A stretch of DNA of 64,000 nt from JBBQZO01 sp038207625 (GTDB lineage: Bacteria > Pseudomonadota > Gammaproteobacteria > Burkholderiales > Burkholderiaceae_D), in NCBI GenBank assembly GCA_038207625.1, contig JBBQZO010000003.1, forward strand, positions 62,001 to 126,000. The letters are read 5' to 3'. Every line of letters starts with the position of its first letter. The first letter of the stretch is position 1. The notes beneath the pieces were generated by a model, which saw nothing but the letters and a program-made list of their open reading frames with translations, searched no databases and was not told the DNA's origin. Shown one piece after another: positions 41,841 to 50,401 of this stretch. The translations under genes and the position numbers were made by a program.

Positions 41841-44522
41841 GTGGGCATTTCCACTCCCGGCATAGGTTCTGGTCTTGATGTCAACGGCATCGTCAGCAAG
41901 CTGATGAGCGTCGAGGCACAACCTCTGACCACGTTTGACAAAAAAAGCGCCACGTTCCAGGCCAAGCTGAGCGCGCTTGGCAGCGTCTCGGGCGCCATCA
42001 GCAGCTTCCAGAGCGCGCTGTCGGGCCTGACCTCGGCGACCAGCTTCCAGTCGATTTCGGCCAACTCGGGCGACACCTCGGTGATGGTCGGCTCGGCCAC
42101 CAACAAGGCCGTGCCGGGTATCTACAACGTCAACGTGACTCAACTGGCACAGGCCCAGTCGCTGACCTCGGGCGGTGTCGTCAGCAACACCGCCGCGATC
42201 GGCCTGGGCGGTAGCACCACCTTGTCATTCCAGCTGGGCACCATCAGCGGCGGACGCTTTGGCCTGACCGGCACGGCGCTGGGCGCCGGCGTACTGACCA
42301 GCGGCGTCAGCAACGGCTCGCTGAGCATTAACGGCACCGTGATCGCCACCGACGCCTCGACCCGCAGCGCCAAGGCGCTGGCTGACGCCATCAATGCCAA
42401 GATCGGCAACACCGGCGTGTCTGCCAGCACCGCCACCACCACGACCAGCGCCACGCTGTTCGGGGCGGCGGGCGCGTCCACCTTCGGCGACGTCGCCACC
42501 ACCGGCGCGGGCAGTTACGCGCTCAGCGTGGCCGGCATCCAGATCGCCAGCCAGGGGGCCGGCGTGGCCGCCGGCGCCGGGGTCAGCGCCGCCAATATCG
42601 ACCTGGTACTGGCCGGCAGCAATGGCGTGACCGACGCGCTCAGCCTGGCCGGCATCGGCCACACCGGCACGGCCGCCGCCGGCACGCTGCAATTTACCGC
42701 CGCCGACGGTAGCAATATCGCCGTCAGCGAACTGGCCGGCGCGGGCGTGAGCGGCGGGATCGGCAAGACCAGCGCCGACGCCAACACCGGCTCGTCCGTC
42801 ACCAGCACCAGCAGCATCATTCTCACCTCGGCCAGCGCCAGCCCGATCACCGTGGCCGGCACCGCGCCGGCGCTGCTGGGCCTGACCGCCGGCACCGGTG
42901 GCAGCTACACCGGCGCCGCGTTCGCCCAGGATGCCACCCAGGTCAGCGGCAATATCGTCATCGACAGCACCAACAACACGCTGACCGGCATTCGCGACGC
43001 GATCAACAAGGCCGCCATCGGCATCACCGCCACCATCGTCTCGGACGGCAGCGCCACGCCGAACCATCTGGTGCTCAGTTCGACCAAGACCGGCGTCAGT
43101 TCCAGCTTCAAGATCGGCGTCACCGGTTCGCCCGCCGAGACGGCGCTACAGAACCTGTTCTCCTACGACCCGACCGACAGCGCCAATCAAAAGCTGAGCC
43201 AGAACGCGGCCGCCCAGAGCACCACGCTAAACGTCAACGGCATCGCCGTCACCAGCACCAACAACACCATCAGCGGCGCCATCCAGGGTGTCACGCTCAC
43301 GGTGGGCAAGGTCGGCTCGGCCAATCTGTCGGTGGCGCAGGACACCAGCGCTGTGTCGACCGGCGTGAACGCCTTCGTCAAGGCGTATAACGACCTGAAC
43401 ACAGCGATCAAGAACGTCAGCGGCTACGATCCAACCACCAAGACAGGCGGCCCGCTGCTGGGCGACGTCACCGTGCAAACCTTGCAATCACAGGTGCGCA
43501 AGCAACTCTCGACGACCATCACGGGACTGGACGGCAGCTTGACCACGCTGTCCCAGGTGGGCATCTCGTTCCAGAAGGACGGTTCGCTGGCGCTCGATTC
43601 GACCAAGCTGCAAAAGGCCATCACCAACAATTTCGCCGACATCGCCGGGCTGTTCGCCGCCGTGGGCAAGGCCAGCGACCCGCTGGTGTCATTTACCACC
43701 TCGACCTCGGCGACCCAGCCGGGTGATTACGCGCTCAACATCACCACGCTGGCCAGCCAGGGCAGCCTGACCAGCGATGCGGCCTATGCGCCGACCGACA
43801 GCATCACCATCGACGCCAACACCAAGTGGAACGTGACGATCAACGGCACCACCCCGACCACGGCCAGCCACAGCGCCAGCGTGTCGCTGACGGCCGGCAG
43901 CTACACACCGGCCCAGCTGGCCACGCTGATCCAGTCCGCCGTCAACGCCACCGGCTCGTTCTCCAGCAACGCCCTGGCGGTCAATGTGTCGATCGACGAC
44001 GCCGGCAAGCTCAAGGTGGTATCGGCCCAGTACGGCTCGATCTCCAACCTGTCCATCAACAGCGGCACCGGCACCACCGTCGCGTCCCTGTTCGGCGCGG
44101 CCATCCCGGTGGCCGGCGTCGATATCGCCGGCACGCTGGGCGGACAAGCGGCGGGCGGCTCCGGCCAGGTGCTCACCGGCAGCGCCGGCTCGGCCGTGGC
44201 GGGCCTGAAAGTGACCGTCACCGGCGGCATCGTGGGCGACCGCGGCACGGTCGGGTTTTCGCAGGGCTATGCCTACCAGCTCACCAACCTGGCCGCCAAC
44301 TTCCTGGGCAGCAAAGGCTTCATCGCCGGGCGCACCGACGGCCTGAACACCAGTATCAAGGACGTGGCAACCCAGCGCGACGCCTTCAGTGCCAAGCTGG
44401 TCGATATCGAGGCGCGCTACCGTGCCCAGTATTCGGCGCTCGACACGGCCATCTCCAGCATGAACGCGACGTCCAGTTTCCTGACCCAACAATTCGCCGC
44501 ACTGGCGAAACAAACGAATTAA
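41841..44522 (+). CDS. fliD: Flagellar filament cap protein FliD
   Basis: This 893-residue cap assembles flagellin at the filament tip. The N-terminal FliD domain begins GISTPGIGSGLDVNGIV, and the C-terminal FliD domain ends SSMNATSSFLTQQFAALAKQ. The middle is long, Gly/Ala/Thr-rich and contains flagellin-hook-IN-like repeats, making it nearly twice the length of enteric FliD. The start is GTG at 41841, chosen because GGAGG lies five bases upstream and it falls exactly at the family N-terminus; the frame is open upstream but runs into the sigma-28-type promoter. It leads an operon with fliS, fliT, a fliK-like gene, an flhB-like gene and ycgR. Confidence 0.95.
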   Translation: MGISTPGIGSGLDVNGIVSKLMSVEAQPLTTFDKKSATFQAKLSALGSVSGAISSFQSALSGLTSATSFQSISANSGDTSVMVGSATNKAVPGIYNVNVTQLAQAQSLTSGGVVSNTAAIGLGGSTTLSFQLGTISGGRFGLTGTALGAGVLTSGVSNGSLSINGTVIATDASTRSAKALADAINAKIGNTGVSASTATTTTSATLFGAAGASTFGDVATTGAGSYALSVAGIQIASQGAGVAAGAGVSAANIDLVLAGSNGVTDALSLAGIGHTGTAAAGTLQFTAADGSNIAVSELAGAGVSGGIGKTSADANTGSSVTSTSSIILTSASASPITVAGTAPALLGLTAGTGGSYTGAAFAQDATQVSGNIVIDSTNNTLTGIRDAINKAAIGITATIVSDGSATPNHLVLSSTKTGVSSSFKIGVTGSPAETALQNLFSYDPTDSANQKLSQNAAAQSTTLNVNGIAVTSTNNTISGAIQGVTLTVGKVGSANLSVAQDTSAVSTGVNAFVKAYNDLNTAIKNVSGYDPTTKTGGPLLGDVTVQTLQSQVRKQLSTTITGLDGSLTTLSQVGISFQKDGSLALDSTKLQKAITNNFADIAGLFAAVGKASDPLVSFTTSTSATQPGDYALNITTLASQGSLTSDAAYAPTDSITIDANTKWNVTINGTTPTTASHSASVSLTAGSYTPAQLATLIQSAVNATGSFSSNALAVNVSIDDAGKLKVVSAQYGSISNLSINSGTGTTVASLFGAAIPVAGVDIAGTLGGQAAGGSGQVLTGSAGSAVAGLKVTVTGGIVGDRGTVGFSQGYAYQLTNLAANFLGSKGFIAGRTDGLNTSIKDVATQRDAFSAKLVDIEARYRAQYSALDTAISSMNATSSFLTQQFAALAKQTN

Positions 44523-44537
44523 TTAGGAGAGCACACA

Positions 44538-44990
44538 ATGTTCGGAACCATGAAAAGCGGTGTGAACGCCTATGCAAAGGTGAGCATGGAAACCGGGGTC
44601 AGCTCGGCCAGTCCGCACAAGCTGATCGTCATGCTGTTCGACGGTGCGATCATGTCGGTCAGCTCGGCGATCCAGTTCATGAAAGCGGGCAATATTCCGG
44701 AAAAAGGTGCCGCCATTTCGAAGGCGATCATGATCATCGACAGCGGTTTGCGTGCCAGTCTGGATCAGAAAGTGGGCGGCGAGATTGCCCAGGGCCTCGA
44801 TTCGCTGTACGAATACATGGGCGCGCGCCTGCTGCAGGCGAACCTGAAGAACCAGATCGACATCCTCGAAGAAGTGCACCGTCTGCTGTGCGAGCTGCGC
44901 GGCGCCTGGAATGCGATCGGCACCACCGCCGCCGTGCAAGCGCCACCCGACCAGAACCAACCCCGTACCCCCACTCTCGCGCGAGCCTGA
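44538..44990 (+). CDS. fliS: Flagellin export chaperone FliS
   Basis: This 150-residue, all-helical chaperone binds the flagellin C-terminus and stops early polymerisation. Family segments are NAYAKVSMETGVSSASPHKL, IVMLFDGAI and the SLYEYM block. The last 20 residues are Pro/Ala/Gln-rich and extend beyond the core. AGGAG precedes the ATG. It lies 15 bases after fliD and 3 bases before fliT, within one operon that serves filament assembly. Confidence 0.95.
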   Translation: MFGTMKSGVNAYAKVSMETGVSSASPHKLIVMLFDGAIMSVSSAIQFMKAGNIPEKGAAISKAIMIIDSGLRASLDQKVGGEIAQGLDSLYEYMGARLLQANLKNQIDILEEVHRLLCELRGAWNAIGTTAAVQAPPDQNQPRTPTLARA

Positions 44991-44993
44991 TCC

Positions 44994-45326
44994 ATGATGA
45001 TGACGAGTCAAGAAGTATTGTCCGTGTACGAGGCGATGGAACTGCTGACCGACGAAATGGTGCAGGCCGCCGGCGCCGCCGACTGGGACCGCCTGGTGCT
45101 GCTCGAGCAGCGCTGCGCAGCCCACGTACAGCAACTGAGCAGCAGCGAACCGCCGCAGGCCATGCAAGGGGCCAGCCGCGCGAAGAAGGTCGACCTGATA
45201 CGCAAGATGCTCGATGATGACCGCAAGATCCGCGACCTGACACTGCCGTGGATGACGCGTCTGTCGGCCCTGATCAACAACACCGGCACCGAACGCCGCC
45301 TTGCCAGCGCCTACGGCAGAGCCTGA
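44994..45326 (+). CDS. fliT: FliT-like flagellar chaperone
   Basis: This 110-residue helical protein starts MMMTSQEVLSVYEAMELLTD. Helix pattern, size and position after fliS identify it as a FliT-type chaperone, which binds FliD and in enteric bacteria also inhibits FlhDC. FliT sequences diverge strongly, so the call leans on context. The start lies only three bases after the fliS stop, with the ribosome site inside fliS. Confidence 0.8.
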   Translation: MMMTSQEVLSVYEAMELLTDEMVQAAGAADWDRLVLLEQRCAAHVQQLSSSEPPQAMQGASRAKKVDLIRKMLDDDRKIRDLTLPWMTRLSALINNTGTERRLASAYGRA

Positions 45327-45340
45327 CCCTGGGAGGCGCC

Positions 45341-46837
45341 ATGTTGCCGCGCGCCGATATCATCACCGTCAATCCGGTCGGCCACGCTGAAGCCGACCAG
45401 ACCCTCGAAGGCAGCGCCGACGCGCGCCAGGAAGCTTTTCAGCGCTCGCTGCAAGGGCTGCTGGGCAAGGCGCTGCAGGGCGAAGTACTGGCCCATCTGA
45501 CCGACGGCAGTTTTCTCGTCAAAGTGGCCGGCACCTCGGCGCGCATGCTGTTACCGCCCGGCGTGCAGGTCGGCCACGACGTGCCGCTGACGCTGGTGTC
45601 GGTCAGCCCGCGCCCCACCTTCGAACTGAGCACGCCCGGCGCCCAGCCGCACACGGTGTACAGCGAGGCCGGTCCGGCCCTGCTGCCCGGTCCGCCCGGC
45701 AGCGCCGCGCGCGCCGAACCGCTGGTCTATACCGATGGCGCGCCAGGCGCTGCGCCCGCCTTCGCCGGCGGCGCGCCAGCGCCGCCAAGCCAGCGCAGCG
45801 CACTGGCACTGCCAGCTGGCACAGTCGCCGACGCGCCCGAATCGGCTGCCGCGCCCTTGCCGCATGCCGGACCACCCGGCCAGCCCGGCGCGCCCTTGTC
45901 GCACGCGGGGGCAGCGGGCCAGCCCGGCACGCCCCTGCCGTCTGGCGCCGCCGGCCTGGGCGCTGAGTCGGCCGAGCCGGCTGGCGCGCCTGCGGCGGCG
46001 ACCCGCACCGCGCCAGCCGCCGCGCCGTCCGAACCGGAGCGCCCCGCCGTCGCGCCGCGCGCCATGCTGCCTGGCGCTGTGCTGTTGAGCAAGGCGCCGC
46101 TGACACCGGCCAGTCAATTGCCAGAACTGGGCGCCAACAGCTTGCCCGCCTCGCTGTCGGACGCCGCGCGGATGATCGCCAGCGTGCTCGGCGCAGCCCC
46201 GGTGGCGGCGCGCAACAGCCCTGGCGTCATCGTCGCGCACAGCCCGCTTGCGCCGAACGCTCAGGTCACGCCCGAGAAACTGGCCAGCGCGCTGCACGAC
46301 AGTGTCAGCAACAGCGGCCTGTTCTACGAATCGCACGTCGCCGAATGGGTCAATGGCCAGCGCGGCCTGGCCGAGCTGCTGCGCGAGCCGCAGATGCAGC
46401 GCGCGTTCGCCAGCGCCATGGCCGATCACGCCGCCCAAGCGGGCGCTGCGGACCCGGCCGCGGCCCAGATGATCAACCAACAATTGCACACCGGCGAACA
46501 AGGGCGTCTCACCTGGCAGGGCCAAGCCTGGCCCGGCCAGCCGCTTGAATGGGATGTCAGCCGCGACGCCCCGCACGAGCAAGCTGGCAGCACCCACGAC
46601 CAGGGCGAGCCGGTCTGGCGCAGCGGCGTGCGTTTTCATTTCCCGCTGCTCGGTGACGTCAAGGCCAGTGTCGTGCTGGTCGGCCAGCAGTTGCACATCC
46701 AGCTGCAGGCCGGCACGCCGACGGTGGCGCAGGCACTGCGCGCACACGCCCAGACGCTGGAAACGGCCATGCAGGCGGCCGGATCGCCGCTGAGCTCGCT
46801 GGCCATCAACGCCCAGGCGGTGCGCGATGTCCCTTGA
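45341..46837 (+). CDS. Second FliK-like hook-length control protein
   Basis: This 498-residue protein has a folded N-terminal part (about 1-110, LTDGSFLVKVAGTSARMLLP), a long Pro/Ala-rich linker (110-255) and a C-terminal Flg_hook-like domain (about 390-498) with VRFHFPLLGDVKASVVLVGQ and LHIQLQAG. This matches the FliK plan of a disordered ruler plus a switch domain. A canonical fliK lies at 53957, so this is an additional member. GGGAGG precedes the ATG at 45341. The 3' end overlaps the next gene by 11 bases. A role with the FlhB-like protein encoded next is suggested by the known FliK-FlhB interaction. Confidence 0.8.
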   Translation: MLPRADIITVNPVGHAEADQTLEGSADARQEAFQRSLQGLLGKALQGEVLAHLTDGSFLVKVAGTSARMLLPPGVQVGHDVPLTLVSVSPRPTFELSTPGAQPHTVYSEAGPALLPGPPGSAARAEPLVYTDGAPGAAPAFAGGAPAPPSQRSALALPAGTVADAPESAAAPLPHAGPPGQPGAPLSHAGAAGQPGTPLPSGAAGLGAESAEPAGAPAAATRTAPAAAPSEPERPAVAPRAMLPGAVLLSKAPLTPASQLPELGANSLPASLSDAARMIASVLGAAPVAARNSPGVIVAHSPLAPNAQVTPEKLASALHDSVSNSGLFYESHVAEWVNGQRGLAELLREPQMQRAFASAMADHAAQAGAADPAAAQMINQQLHTGEQGRLTWQGQAWPGQPLEWDVSRDAPHEQAGSTHDQGEPVWRSGVRFHFPLLGDVKASVVLVGQQLHIQLQAGTPTVAQALRAHAQTLETAMQAAGSPLSSLAINAQAVRDVP

Positions 46838-47156
46838 ACCGCGTCCACGCATGCTGCAATCGGCCGTCGCACTGGCGTACCAGAGCGGCGACGCGGCGCC
46901 GCGCGTGGTGGCCAAGGGCAAGGGGCTGATCGCCGCGAAGATTATCGACACCGCCAAGCAACACGGCGTGTTCGTGCACGAATCGAAAGAGCTGGTGGCG
47001 CTGTTGATGGACGTGGACCTGGACCGCCAGATTCCGCCCGCCTTGTACAGGGCGATTGCGGAACTGCTGGCCTGGCTATATTATATTGAAACTGTGCAAA
47101 AATCCGGGGGCGTCGTGCCTGCTGCGCCCGACACCGCACTCCTCATCGATTCATAA
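46827..47156 (+). CDS. FlhB C-terminal-domain-like protein (FlhX type)
   Basis: This 109-residue soluble protein resembles the cytoplasmic domain of the export switch FlhB: AVALAYQSGDAAPRVVAKG, IAAKIIDTAKQHGVFVHES and IPPALYRAIAELLAWLYYIE. The autocleavage NPTH motif and the membrane part are absent, so it corresponds to the cleaved C-terminal fragment only. Such proteins can substitute for that fragment in some bacteria. It overlaps the second fliK-like gene by 11 bases, pairing a FliK-like switch with an FlhB-like partner. Confidence 0.85.
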   Translation: MSLEPRPRMLQSAVALAYQSGDAAPRVVAKGKGLIAAKIIDTAKQHGVFVHESKELVALLMDVDLDRQIPPALYRAIAELLAWLYYIETVQKSGGVVPAAPDTALLIDS

Positions 47157-47170
47157 CCTGGCTGGCATTG

Positions 47171-47929
47171 ATGCAATCACCTAACGATACCGGATTAGAG
47201 AACTGGCACGACTTCGAAGTGACGTCACGGCGCGAAATCGTGGCGCTGTTGCGCGGCATCGGTGAGAAGAATCAGCTGATCCGCATGCTGATCCATGGCG
47301 AGGCCGACGTGTGCGTGACCTCGATCCTGACGGTCGACCCGGACGGCAACAAGCTGATCCTCGACTGCTCGATCAATCCCGAGCAGAACAAGCGCATTCT
47401 GACGGCCAAGGCTTTGTCATTTGAAACCACGCTCGACAAGATCCGCATCCTGTTTGCCACCGGTGTCGTGACCCAGATCACCTACAAGAACGCGCCGGCG
47501 CTGCAGGTGGCCATTCCCGACACGATGGTGCGCCTGCAACGGCGCGAGTACTACCGCATGGCCACCCCGGTGAGCAATCCGGTGCCGGTGATCATCCCGA
47601 TGTCGGAAGAAATGGGCGGCGGCACGCAGATGTTTCCGCTGGCCGACATCAGCTGCGGCGGCATCGCCATCCTCGACAACAAGCTGGTGCTGGGCAACAC
47701 GATCGGCATCAACTACCTCAACTGCAAGATCGAATTGCCCGACATCGGCACCGTGCTGACCAACCTGCAAGTGCGCAATTCGATGGACCTGACGCTGCTC
47801 AACAGCAAAACCAACCGGCGCCTGGGCTGCGCCTTCGTCGACATCTCGCGCGGCATGCTGGCCGGCGTGCAACGCTACATCACCAAGCTCGAACGCGAGC
47901 GCAACGCCCGCATTGCCGGCTTGAGCTGA
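47171..47929 (+). CDS. ycgR: Flagellar brake protein YcgR
   Basis: This 252-residue c-di-GMP receptor slows the motor when the messenger is high. An N-terminal YcgR/PilZN domain (about 10-115) is followed by a PilZ domain with the ligand motif RREYYR near 120 and DISCGG near 158. Both the arginine motif and the D-S-G motif are intact, so binding is expected. The ATG at 47171 is preferred to the TTG just before it. It is the last gene of the fliD operon; a diguanylate cyclase is encoded upstream of the flagellins. Confidence 0.92.
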   Translation: MQSPNDTGLENWHDFEVTSRREIVALLRGIGEKNQLIRMLIHGEADVCVTSILTVDPDGNKLILDCSINPEQNKRILTAKALSFETTLDKIRILFATGVVTQITYKNAPALQVAIPDTMVRLQRREYYRMATPVSNPVPVIIPMSEEMGGGTQMFPLADISCGGIAILDNKLVLGNTIGINYLNCKIELPDIGTVLTNLQVRNSMDLTLLNSKTNRRLGCAFVDISRGMLAGVQRYITKLERERNARIAGLS

Positions 47930-47935
47930 AGGCGC

Positions 47936-47970
47936 CGCTGCGCAGCGCGCTTGCGCCGCGCCGCGCAGCG
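47936..47970. terminator. GC-rich hairpin between convergent ycgR and fliE
   Basis: CGCTGCGC (47936-47943) pairs with GCGCAGCG (47963-47970) across a GC-rich loop that can pair further. It lies six bases after ycgR and could stop transcription from that side. No T-tract is present. Confidence 0.35.
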
Positions 47971-48123
47971 CGAAGCGCCAACCGATCGCAGTGGCCACAC
48001 CGCGTCCGACCGACCATGCGCGCGCCAGCGACGCCAGCGCAGCAGCGCAGGTTCGTTGCTGTCCTTGCGTGTTCCCGTGAACAGGGGCGCATCTCTGCCG
48101 CGCTCGCTGTTGGCTTGACGGCG

Positions 48124-48465
48124 CTACACCTGCATGTTCATGATTTCATGATAGGCCGACACCAGTTTGTTGCGCACCTGGACGGTGGCCTGGAAGTTGA
48201 TGCTCGCCTTTTGCATCGAGATCATCACGTCCGACAGGCTGACCTTGTCGTCGCCCATCGTGAAGCTCTTGCCCATCTCCTCGGATTTGTTCTGACTGTC
48301 CGACACCTGATCGAGCTGGTTCTTCATGACGTCGGCAAAGTTCACCTTGGCCGTCGCCTCGCCCGTCGGTGCGGCCGGCGCGGCCGTCGCGCCGCGCGTG
48401 GCGGCCGCCTTCAGCTGGGCCATCATGGCCTCGATCCGGCTGCTGTCTATACCGCCTGCATTCAT
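48124..48465 (-). CDS. fliE: Flagellar hook-basal body complex protein FliE
   Basis: This 113-residue protein connects the MS ring to the rod. The C-terminal FliE block is clear: VNFADVMKNQLDQVSDSQNK, then VSLSDVMISMQKASINFQATVQVRNKLVSAYHEIMNM at about residues 73-109. The ATG at 48465 has AGGAG nine bases upstream. It is transcribed away from fliF, with 259 bases between their starts, which differs from the more common co-directional fliE-fliF order. Confidence 0.93.
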   Translation of the reverse strand: MNAGGIDSSRIEAMMAQLKAAATRGATAAPAAPTGEATAKVNFADVMKNQLDQVSDSQNKSEEMGKSFTMGDDKVSLSDVMISMQKASINFQATVQVRNKLVSAYHEIMNMQV

Positions 48466-48523
48466 CGCGCACTCCTTAAAAGGCACCGCCGATGGAGCCG
48501 GCAGCATCGCGCCGCGCGAGTAC

Positions 48524-48554
48524 AATATACATGCACGCGCAGCCAGACTGTCAC
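48524..48554 (-). promoter_or_regulatory. Candidate fliE promoter
   Basis: On the minus strand GTGACA (48554-48549) and TATATT (48529-48524) are 19 bases apart, each matching five of six sigma-70 positions. The spacing is longer than ideal. Confidence 0.3.
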
Positions 48555-48617
48555 GATAGCACCGCGCCGGCCAGCGTCAGCGCTGAGCAAGGGGCGAAAC
48601 GGGCGTCTGTTTGCGCA

Positions 48618-48645
48618 TTTGATTGCGGGCAATAGCGGCGATAAT
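48618..48645 (+). promoter_or_regulatory. Candidate fliF promoter
   Basis: TTTGAT (48618-48623) and GATAAT (48640-48645) are 16 bases apart, 80 bases upstream of fliF. FlhDC-dependent promoters often have weak boxes like these, but no FlhDC site was recognised. Confidence 0.3.
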
Positions 48646-48724
48646 TGTGCCTCAGCCCCAATCCTTGACCCATTTCAGGATTCCCATTGATACATACTGA
48701 GCGCGACGCTCCCGGAACTCCACC

Positions 48725-50401
48725 ATGGCCGTAGCGGAAGAAATCGACATCACCCCAGCCCCGCCGCTGACGTTTTTCCAAACGCAGCTGGGCAAGAACT
48801 TCATCCTGGGCCTGTCGATCGCCGTTGTCATTGCGATCATGGTGGCCGTGTGGATGTGGAGCCAGGTGCCGGAATACCGCGTGCTGTTCGCCAACTTCAC
48901 CGACCGCGACGGCGGCGCCATCACGGCCGCGCTGGACCAGATGAACATCAAGCACCGCTTCGCCGAAGGGGGCGGCGCGATTCTGGTGCCGGCCGACCAG
49001 GTGCATGACGCGCGCTTGCGCCTGGCCGCCCAGGGCTTGCCCAAAGGCGGCAACGTCGGCTTCGAGCTGATGGAAAACCAGAAGCTGGGCGTGTCGCAAT
49101 TTCTCGAACAAGTCAACTTCCAGCGCGCCCTCGAAGGCGAGCTGGCGCGCTCGATCGAATCGCTGGCCGCCGTCGGCCAGGCGCGCGTGCATCTGGCGCT
49201 GCCCAAGCCGTCGGTGTTCGTGCGCGAACAGCAAAAGCCGACCGCCTCGGTGCTGCTCAATTTGCAGCCCGGGCGCACGCTCGACCAGGGCCAGGTCAAC
49301 GCCATCGTGCATCTGGTGGCGTCAAGCGTGCCGGAACTGCCGACGGCCAACGTGACCGTCGTCGACCAGACCGGCAATTTGCTGTCGGACACCAGCAAGT
49401 CGGCCGGCGCCAAGAACCTCGACCCGAACCAGCTCAAGTATGTCAACCAGCTGCAGCAAACGGTGGTGCGCCAGGTCGAATCGCTGATCATCCCCATCGT
49501 GGGACAAAACAATGTGCGCGCCGAGGCCACCGCCGACGTCGATTTCGCCCAGACCGACACGGCCGCCGAGAGCTTCAAACCGAATTCGCCGCCGGCCCCG
49601 TCGGCCATGCGCAGCCAGCAAACGAGCGAAGCGAACAGCCCGGCCGGCAGCACCCCGAACGGCGTGCCGGGCGCGCTGTCGAACCAGCCACCGGGCACGG
49701 CGACGGCGCCGCTGACGGCCACGGGCGCCCCGGCCACCCCCGCAGCAGCTCCCGCCGCCGGTCCCACGCGCAAGGATTCGACCACCAACTACGAAGTCGA
49801 CAAGACCGTGCGCTACGAGCAAAAGCCGATGGGCGGCCTGAAGCGCCTGTCGGTGGGCGTGGTGGTCAACTACAAACGGCTGGTCGACAAGAACGGCAAA
49901 GTCACCGTCAAGCCGTTGACGGCGCCCGAACTGGCCCAGATCAACGACCTGGTCAAGGAGGCGATGGGCTTTAACAAGGAGCGCGGCGACACGCTCAATG
50001 TGACCAACGCGCCATTTGACGGCGTCGACAAGCCGGTCGATCCGATACCGCCCATCGAATGGTGGCGCAATCCCGAGAACATCGCGCTGGCCAAGGAAGC
50101 GACCAAGTTCATCATGGCCGCGATTGTGCTGTCCTACCTGTTTTTCCGCATCCTGCGTCCGATGATGCGGCCGATTTTCCGCAAGCTCGACGAGATCTCC
50201 AGCGTGCCGCCGCCGCCGCCGCCGCCCAAGGTCGTCGTCGAGGAAGACCACGAGGCCGTGATCGCCCGCTCCCAGCTCGAGGAGATGGAAGCGCAACAGG
50301 CCCAGGGTTACCGCGAGAACCTGCAAATGGCCAAGAATCTGGCCAAGGAAGATCCACGCATCGTGGCCAACGTCGTCAAAGCCTGGGTAGGTAACGAATG
50401 A
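48725..50401 (+). CDS. fliF: Flagellar MS-ring protein FliF
   Basis: This 558-residue protein forms the membrane ring that seeds flagellar assembly. Transmembrane helix 1 lies at about 27-46. The YscJ/FliF domain (about 50-220) includes GLPKGGNVGFELMENQKLG and ARVHLALPKPSVFVREQQ. A Pro/Ala-rich loop lies around 285-345, the second transmembrane helix near 460-480 and the FliG-binding tail is at the C-terminus (AKEDPRIVANVVKAWVG). The stop overlaps fliG by four bases. It heads the fliF-fliK gene series. Confidence 0.97.
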   Translation: MAVAEEIDITPAPPLTFFQTQLGKNFILGLSIAVVIAIMVAVWMWSQVPEYRVLFANFTDRDGGAITAALDQMNIKHRFAEGGGAILVPADQVHDARLRLAAQGLPKGGNVGFELMENQKLGVSQFLEQVNFQRALEGELARSIESLAAVGQARVHLALPKPSVFVREQQKPTASVLLNLQPGRTLDQGQVNAIVHLVASSVPELPTANVTVVDQTGNLLSDTSKSAGAKNLDPNQLKYVNQLQQTVVRQVESLIIPIVGQNNVRAEATADVDFAQTDTAAESFKPNSPPAPSAMRSQQTSEANSPAGSTPNGVPGALSNQPPGTATAPLTATGAPATPAAAPAAGPTRKDSTTNYEVDKTVRYEQKPMGGLKRLSVGVVVNYKRLVDKNGKVTVKPLTAPELAQINDLVKEAMGFNKERGDTLNVTNAPFDGVDKPVDPIPPIEWWRNPENIALAKEATKFIMAAIVLSYLFFRILRPMMRPIFRKLDEISSVPPPPPPPKVVVEEDHEAVIARSQLEEMEAQQAQGYRENLQMAKNLAKEDPRIVANVVKAWVGNE

